From assembly GCA_963665075.1 (NCBI GenBank), contig OY762063.1, forward strand, positions 1,798,001 through 1,862,000: a stretch of DNA of 64,000 bases, given 5' to 3'. Made by a program: the position numbers and the translations under genes. Below are positions 59,364 through 64,000 of this stretch, piece by piece (within the stretch, counting starts at the first letter, position 1; every line of letters begins with the position of its first letter). This DNA comes from JAPULR01 sp963665075 (GTDB lineage Bacteria > Chloroflexota > Dehalococcoidia > Lucifugimonadales > GCA-2712585). Below the pieces are notes generated by a model. The model did no database searches and was not told where the DNA came from. It was given only the letters and a program-made list of their open reading frames with translations.

Positions 59364-60353
59364 TTACCAGCGGGGTTGGGTGTCGTTGTAGTCGTTGTTG
59401 GTGAGGCGCTGCTGCTCTGTGCCGTCGTCCTTCATGGTGAAGATTTCCGTGTTGCCGTGCAGGTCGGAGACGAAGATTATGAGCTTGCCGTTGGATGACC
59501 AGGAGGGAAGGGTGTCGGCAATCTGGTTGCTGGTCAGCTGGTTCTGGTCGGAGCCGTTGTCCTTCATAGTGTAGATTTCCGGGTCGCCGTCCCGGTCGGA
59601 AACGTAGACTATTCGCTTGCCGTCGGGAGACCAGGCGAAGGTGGAGTCGAGGGCGGCCTGGTTGGTGACGCTTACCGGGGCGGGCCGGTGAACGTCTTCG
59701 ACTATCCAGATTTGGGCGTTGTCGTCATCCTCCTTGACGGTCATGTAGGCGAGTTTGCCGCCCTTGGGCGCGAAGGCCAGCTGGGTGGCGGCCTCGTCGT
59801 CCACCCGCTTCCTGTCCACGCCTGAGGGGTTTCGGAGGAACACGCCGGGGTCGCTTCCGCCGGTTATGGAGTAGACGACCCACTGACCATCCTGAGACCA
59901 GTTGCCCAGGACCATCGGGCCGCCGCTGTAGGTGAGCTGGGTTACGTTGGCGCAGTCCACGTCGGTAACGTGGGCGACGCCGTCGTCGGGCGTTCCGGCG
60001 ATGTAGGCGATGCGTTCGCCCTTGGGGTCCCAGCTGAACTGGAGAACCCGGTCTTCGTCGATGGTGCAGGAGTCCCACTCGTCGCCTTCCTGGGCGAGGA
60101 TGACGAGGCGGGATTCGTCATCGTCGATGGAAAGCAGGGCCACGTGGTCGCGGGTGGGAGACCAGACGGGAACGACGCCCTGGTCGCCGCCGGAGGGGAT
60201 GGGGGAGACTTCCGAGCCGTCGGAGTTCATGACGTAGACCATTGGGTCGCCGCTGCGTTCGGAAACGAAGAGGATGCGTTTTTCCGAGGGGCCGCAGGCG
60301 GCCAGCAGGCAGAGAGTCAAGAGGGCGAGGACGATGAAGCTTGTTCTGGGCAT
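59364..60353 (-). CDS. TolB-like beta-propeller lipoprotein
   Basis: A 329-residue secreted lipoprotein. Signal peptide FIVLALLTLCLLAACG has a lipobox with Cys20. The rest is a PD40/TolB propeller with repeated blades: RILFVSERSGDPMVYVMNSD, VPVWSPTRDHVALL, FAWSPDGKRIVYVSDRDGDP and LPSWSSNGKLIIFVSDLHGN, ending TEIFTMKDDGTEQQRLTNND. Such proteins bind partners at the outer face of the membrane. No Tol/Pal genes are adjacent. Confidence 0.88.
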   Translation of the reverse strand: MPRTSFIVLALLTLCLLAACGPSEKRILFVSERSGDPMVYVMNSDGSEVSPIPSGGDQGVVPVWSPTRDHVALLSIDDDESRLVILAQEGDEWDSCTIDEDRVLQFSWDPKGERIAYIAGTPDDGVAHVTDVDCANVTQLTYSGGPMVLGNWSQDGQWVVYSITGGSDPGVFLRNPSGVDRKRVDDEAATQLAFAPKGGKLAYMTVKEDDDNAQIWIVEDVHRPAPVSVTNQAALDSTFAWSPDGKRIVYVSDRDGDPEIYTMKDNGSDQNQLTSNQIADTLPSWSSNGKLIIFVSDLHGNTEIFTMKDDGTEQQRLTNNDYNDTQPRW

Positions 60354-60663
60354 AGCGGGGCCGCGGCCTTCTCCGTAGACGTTTAATGACGCTTAAATGA
60401 TATGCCAGAGAAGCGGCGGCATAACATAAAACCGCAAGCGACATACGGGGAAAAACGAGGGTGGTTGGGCGGCGTTGCGCGAACAGCGTCCATTATGGTT
60501 GACGATTGGCGATGGCCCGGTGGTAGTATAGAGATATACAAGGAAGGGGCATGAGTTATCGGTTCAATAGATGGCAATGAGGCCTTAAACGGGGGAAGAC
60601 TAGTGATTCGGGGGGCGCGTCATATCGGCTAACGACCATGACGAGCGGGTTCCGCTTCTCTCC
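60354..60663 (+). promoter_or_regulatory. Intergenic region with a weak candidate promoter
   Basis: No gene seen between the divergent TolB-like and coiled-coil genes. TTGACG (60499-60504) and TAGTAT (60524-60529), 19 bp apart, could drive the plus-strand gene. Confidence 0.35.
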
Positions 60664-61116
60664 GTGTCAAAGCGGTGGCGAATATACTTCCTGTCTCTGT
60701 TTAACATAGGCGTCGTTGTGGTGTTTGGGTTCGCCTTATGGCATGAGATTTGGATTGAAGACGGAGACAGCGCGTGGGAAACGGTTCTTGCCATAGCGCA
60801 AACGATGGCGATATGCTTAGTCCCACTGGCGGTAGGAATAGGGGTGTTGCTGGACGTGGCGAGGTTTATCAAAATCACGTCCAGGAATGTGAAGGAGGTG
60901 ATTGTAATGTTGAGTGAGTTATTGAGTGACGCGCTGAAGCGGCACAGAGCGCGGCGGGCTGAGGAGGAGCGGAGGCAGGCGGAAGTGGCGCAACTCAAAC
61001 AGCAGGTTGAACAAGACGCGGAAGAAAAGACTCGTCTTTCCAAAGCAAATACACGTCTCTTGGAGCGTATTAGGGAATTGGAAGATGAGCGCAACGGAGG
61101 GTCGCCTCGTTGTTAG
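60664..61116 (+). CDS. Membrane-anchored coiled-coil protein (long form), with strong internal start
   Basis: A 150-residue protein with two N-terminal membrane helices (IYFLSLFNIGVVVVFGFALW and LAIAQTMAICLVPLAVGIGV) and a cytoplasmic coiled coil MLSELLSDALKRHRARRAEE to LSKANTRLLERIRELEDE. The GTG at 60664 has a poor ribosome site, but an internal ATG at 60907 is preceded by AAGGAGGTGATTGTA, a near-perfect anti-16S match, so a 69-residue soluble form is likely also made or is the main product. The coiled-coil half is duplicated downstream. Confidence 0.6.
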   Translation: MSKRWRIYFLSLFNIGVVVVFGFALWHEIWIEDGDSAWETVLAIAQTMAICLVPLAVGIGVLLDVARFIKITSRNVKEVIVMLSELLSDALKRHRARRAEEERRQAEVAQLKQQVEQDAEEKTRLSKANTRLLERIRELEDERNGGSPRC

Positions 61117-61171
61117 AGATTTCAACGGGAGTGCGTGTGTTGAGGCGTACGATTCTTCGAGGGTGATTGTA

Positions 61172-61360
61172 ATGTTGAGTGAGTTATTGAGTGACGCTTT
61201 GAAGCGGCACAGAGCGCGGCGGGCTGAGGAGGAGCGTAGGCAGGAAGAGGTGGCGCAACTCAAGCAGCAGATCGAGCAGAAGTCAGAAAATGAGACTCGT
61301 CTCATGGAACGCATCAGGGAACTGGAGGAGGAGCGCAACGGCGGGCCGCCTGGCGCCTAG
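61172..61360 (+). CDS. Duplicate coiled-coil protein (short form)
   Basis: A 62-residue copy of the preceding gene's C-terminal half: MLSELLSDALKRHRARRAEE, EVAQLKQQIEQKSENETRL, MERIRELEEERNGG. It includes the leader GGTGATTGTA but the SD has decayed to GAGGGTGATTGTA. Nine residues are missing from the coiled coil. Probably a tandem duplicate that kept its frame; expression uncertain. Confidence 0.55.
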   Translation: MLSELLSDALKRHRARRAEEERRQEEVAQLKQQIEQKSENETRLMERIRELEEERNGGPPGA

Positions 61361-61393
61361 CGATTCCGATTCGGACGCGTTGTTGGAGGGCTG

Positions 61394-62398
61394 CTAGTAT
61401 TCGTAGAACATCTGCTGGATGGCTTGACGGTCGCGGGTAACGGACAGGGCGAGCATCAGCAGGATGCGGGCTTTGTGGGGGAGGAGGTTGTCGGCGACGA
61501 TGAATCCGTCGCGTTGCTTGCCTTCGGTCATCACCACCCTGCCGTTGGCGGTGCGGGAGGCCAGGACGACGGTCATGCCGTCCTCCATAGCTTTCATGGC
61601 GGCATAGGGCGCAGGGGATGCGGAGCTTCCGCCGCCCACGCCGGCCAGAATCAAGCCAGGGGAGCCGTGGCGTCTGACGGCTTCGACGAGCATTTCGTCT
61701 GCGCCGGCGTAGGTGGGGACGATGTCCACGCGGGGCAGCGCTCCCATATTCTCCGGGTCAAAAACAGTGTCAACCGTATGCTTGCGCTCCACGGAGCGGT
61801 AGAAGGCCACCTGTCCGTCTGGGTCGCAGTATCCCAATAGGCCGGTGTCCGAGTCCTTGAAAGTTTCCACGTGGAGGGGGTCCGTCTTGGTAACGTCGCG
61901 CCCGTTGTGGATCTGGTTGTTCATCACCACGAGCACGCCCCGTCCGGCGGAGTTTGGATCGGCGGCGACGCGGATGGCGTTGTACAGGTTCAGGTCGGCG
62001 TCGGTGCCAACGGCGGAGGCGGGACGCATGGCGCCGGTCATGACCACAGGCTTGGAGGACTTGACGGTCAGGTGAAGGAAGTAGGCCGTCTCCTCCATTG
62101 TGCCGGTGCCGTGGGTGAGGACCACCCCGTCAACGTCCGGCTCCTCCCGGAAGACCTGGTTGACGCGGCGGGCGATGAGGGGCCAGTTTTCGGGGCCGAT
62201 GTTGCTGCTGGCCTCGCTCATCAGGTCTTCGGCGCGCACGTCGGCGATGAAGCCCGCCTCCGGGATTCGCTTCAGCGACTCCTCGACGGGGATGCGGCGT
62301 CCCGTTTCGGGGTAGTTGGTGAAGTCCATGCGGTTGTCGGTGACGGTGGCGATGGTGCCGCCGGTGCCGATGACGCGGACGATGGGTTTGTCGGACAT
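61394..62398 (-). CDS. L-asparaginase (type II-like)
   Basis: A 334-residue asparaginase hydrolysing asparagine to aspartate and ammonia. VIGTGGTIATVTDNRMDF has the nucleophile threonine of TGGTIA, VLTHGTGTMEETAYFLHL the second catalytic threonine region, and PVVMTGAMRPASAVGTDADL the conserved substrate loop with catalytic lysine/aspartate nearby. No signal peptide, so cytoplasmic. ATG 62398 follows AAGGAGGTCCAGCC; the frame stays open beyond it only antisense to the next gene. Confidence 0.93.
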   Translation of the reverse strand: MSDKPIVRVIGTGGTIATVTDNRMDFTNYPETGRRIPVEESLKRIPEAGFIADVRAEDLMSEASSNIGPENWPLIARRVNQVFREEPDVDGVVLTHGTGTMEETAYFLHLTVKSSKPVVMTGAMRPASAVGTDADLNLYNAIRVAADPNSAGRGVLVVMNNQIHNGRDVTKTDPLHVETFKDSDTGLLGYCDPDGQVAFYRSVERKHTVDTVFDPENMGALPRVDIVPTYAGADEMLVEAVRRHGSPGLILAGVGGGSSASPAPYAAMKAMEDGMTVVLASRTANGRVVMTEGKQRDGFIVADNLLPHKARILLMLALSVTRDRQAIQQMFYEY

Positions 62399-62480
62399 GG
62401 CTGGACCTCCTTGGTGGAGTAGTCCCATTCTAACGGAGGGGTTGTTGGCTCTCAACTGGAAATGTGTTTCAGTGGTTGAC

Positions 62481-62509
62481 TTGACGCTTAATCGTCGCCA
62501 TTTCATAAT
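62481..62509 (+). promoter_or_regulatory. Promoter of the TPP enzyme gene
   Basis: TTGACG (62481-62486), 17-bp spacer, CATAAT (62504-62509), 39 bp before the ATG at 62549 and divergent from the asparaginase gene. Confidence 0.6.
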
Positions 62510-62548
62510 CAGGCCACATCCTAGACGCAGCATTGGTCGGATAACGAT

Positions 62549-64000
62549 ATGAGCACTTCCACCCTCACCGGCAGCCACCTGATAGCCCACGCCCTCAAGA
62601 GCGAAGGGGTAGCCAACGTGTTCACCATCGCGGGCGACCACACACTTCCGCTGATGGACGTGATGGCCGACGGGGATTTTCGCTTCATCGACACGCGGCA
62701 TGAGCATGCGGCGTCGTTCATGGCGGACGCGTGGGGGCGGATAACCGGCGGGTTGGGGGTGGTAATGGCGACGACGCCGGGGATGGCCAACGCGATTCCC
62801 GGCATGGCGAACGCGCTGCACAGCGAAAGCCCGATGCTTTCCATCGGCGGTTCGGCGGAGGTAGCGGAGCTGGGGATGGGGGCCAACCAGGAGATCGACC
62901 AGGTGGCGCTGGCGGGAGCGGTTACGAAGGGCTCGTGGCTGATTTCCGACGCAAGACGGATACCGGACATGATAGCGATGGCGGTGCGGACGGCATACGC
63001 GGGTCGCCGCGGGCCGGTGCATCTTACGATTCCGTTGGACGTGCAGGAGCAGCGGGTGGACGAGGAGGACTTTCGATACTACCCGGCAGCGGGGCATGGG
63101 CTTGAGGGGCAGGTTAGGGCAAGCGGGGCGCAGGTTTCGGAGGCGGTGGAGATTCTCCACGCCGCCAAACGTCCGTTGATTATCGCAGCGGCGTCTGCGG
63201 GATACGGGGCTGACGGGGCGTGGCTGCGAGAGTTCATCGAGACGACGCGGATACCGTTGATGACGGCTGACCAGGCGCGGGGGTTGGTGTCGGACGACCA
63301 CCCCTACTGCCTGGGATTCTTCGACACGGCGTTGAACTGGGCCGCGAAGCTGGTGGGTCGCGCCGACGCCGTGCTTATCCTTGGCAAGAAGCTGGACAAC
63401 AGCATCCGATACGGAGGAATCTTCGACGATGCCGCCCGCATCGTGCAGGTGGACCCGTCGCCGACGGAGATAGGGCGCAACCGAGCCGTGGACGTGGGCA
63501 TGGCGGGGGATGTGTCGGCAATCGTCGAGCAGATGACGTCGGCAGCCCAGGGTAAGTCATGGGAGGAGCGGACGTCTTGGCTGGATGAAATGCGGGAGCA
63601 GAAGAGGGCGCAGGCCGAATGGTTCGACGGGATTGCAAAGCCGGAAACGCCGATGCACGCCTCCTACGTGCACAAAGTGTTGTCGGAGTTTCTGAAGCCG
63701 GAGGACATTCTGGTTTGGGACGGGGGAGATTTCGGGCACTTCGGGCGAATGCTGCACCCGGCGCGGATGCCGCTTCGCTGGTTCTACTTCTCTCAGTTCG
63801 GTACGCTGGGCAACGGGCTGCCAACGGCAATAGCGGCGCAGGTGGCGCATCCAGACCAGCGGGTGGCGCTGATGGCGGGGGACGGCGGATTCGGATTCAC
63901 GGCGATGGAGTTCGACACGGCGGTGCGGCACAATCTGCCGATTGTGGCGGTGCTGGGGAACGACGCCACTTGGGGAATCGACTATCATATCCAGGTGGGG
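62549..64000 (+). CDS. TPP-dependent enzyme (acetolactate synthase-like), cut by window end
   Basis: At least 484 residues without a stop. PYR domain: VANVFTIAGDHTLPLMDVM, FIDTRHEHAASFMADAWGR with catalytic glutamate, and MATTPGMANAIPGMANALHS. Central domain: AKRPLIIAAASAGYG and DAVLILGKKLDNSIRYGG. PP domain begins FGTLGNGLPTAIAAQVAH and VALMAGDGGFGFTAMEFDTA with GNDATWG, the GDG-N motif. Layout is that of acetolactate synthase/oxalyl-CoA decarboxylase relatives; substrate unknown. It is a distant paralog of the enzyme at 43699. Confidence 0.88.
   Translation, partial: MSTSTLTGSHLIAHALKSEGVANVFTIAGDHTLPLMDVMADGDFRFIDTRHEHAASFMADAWGRITGGLGVVMATTPGMANAIPGMANALHSESPMLSIGGSAEVAELGMGANQEIDQVALAGAVTKGSWLISDARRIPDMIAMAVRTAYAGRRGPVHLTIPLDVQEQRVDEEDFRYYPAAGHGLEGQVRASGAQVSEAVEILHAAKRPLIIAAASAGYGADGAWLREFIETTRIPLMTADQARGLVSDDHPYCLGFFDTALNWAAKLVGRADAVLILGKKLDNSIRYGGIFDDAARIVQVDPSPTEIGRNRAVDVGMAGDVSAIVEQMTSAAQGKSWEERTSWLDEMREQKRAQAEWFDGIAKPETPMHASYVHKVLSEFLKPEDILVWDGGDFGHFGRMLHPARMPLRWFYFSQFGTLGNGLPTAIAAQVAHPDQRVALMAGDGGFGFTAMEFDTAVRHNLPIVAVLGNDATWGIDYHIQVG

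Noticed and set aside
62399..63301. Upstream extension of the asparaginase frame
   Set aside because: Complement of the TPP enzyme gene; AAGGAGGT and the domain start fix the ATG at 62398.

Overview
The window reads like a chromosomal segment from an uncultured Chloroflexota bacterium of the Dehalococcoidia/SAR202 type. That placement is an inference from style: GC-rich coding, gene families typical of those genomes (CoM-type sulfopyruvate decarboxylase subunits, repeated TPP decarboxylases, hydantoinases, HyuA/HyuB, several amidohydrolase and aminotransferase paralogs, tandem P450s, a PPi-type phosphofructokinase, TldD/TldE), and many dispersed palindromic repeats between genes. No rRNA or other strong taxonomic marker is present.

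Layout. 0-2.4 kb: tail of a DapA-like gene, an IS110-family insertion sequence and an inositol monophosphatase. 2.4-4.9 kb: a long leader, minD, an overlapping extended minE, and a small membrane/coiled-coil protein with an apparent ATA start. 5-10.7 kb: hydantoinase, class V aminotransferase, a tartrate/isopropylmalate-type dehydrogenase fused to a small Cys-containing domain that also exists alone next door, a CMD-like protein and a type-5 uracil-DNA glycosylase. 10.7-14.4 kb: a tandem repeat array, a zinc-ribbon protein and a sulfopyruvate decarboxylase-like operon with an extra degenerate subunit. 14.6-21.8 kb: lipoprotein, membrane protein, HicAB, PPi-PFK, a VapBC-type module, and a tldD-tldE-HEAT operon. 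21.9-24.8 kb: a foreign-looking island with a Dam-like methylase, a candidate nuclease and a two-gene module, part of it bracketed by a copy of the 5' end of the following endonuclease III gene. 24.8-28.9 kb: nth, a small membrane protein family, argC and gap.

29.09-31.76 kb is a complete IS1595-family transposon (24-bp inverted repeats, perfect 8-bp target duplication) carrying a DNA methyltransferase, an HNH nuclease and a small AT-hook-like protein behind its transposase. It sits inside a copy of a short inverted-repeat element (MITE-like) which itself holds a second MITE-like copy.

31.9-49.8 kb is mostly catabolic: GlcG-like protein, a lone integrase core, threonine synthase-like enzyme, two tandem P450s, two short RNA-like units with terminators, hyuA-hyuB, a winged-helix DNA methylase behind a 26-bp palindrome, a TPP decarboxylase, an amidohydrolase, a retropepsin-like protein, a GSA-type aminotransferase and a Nudix hydrolase. 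49.9-64 kb: paired coiled-coil/TM proteins, an SRPBCC membrane protein, an ABC-2 permease, a DUF5666-like protein, a MacA-MacB-type export operon, an aquaporin, tRNA-Gln(TTG), a TolB-like lipoprotein, duplicated coiled-coil proteins, an L-asparaginase and a TPP enzyme cut by the window edge. All functional names come from motifs read by eye; no database search was made.
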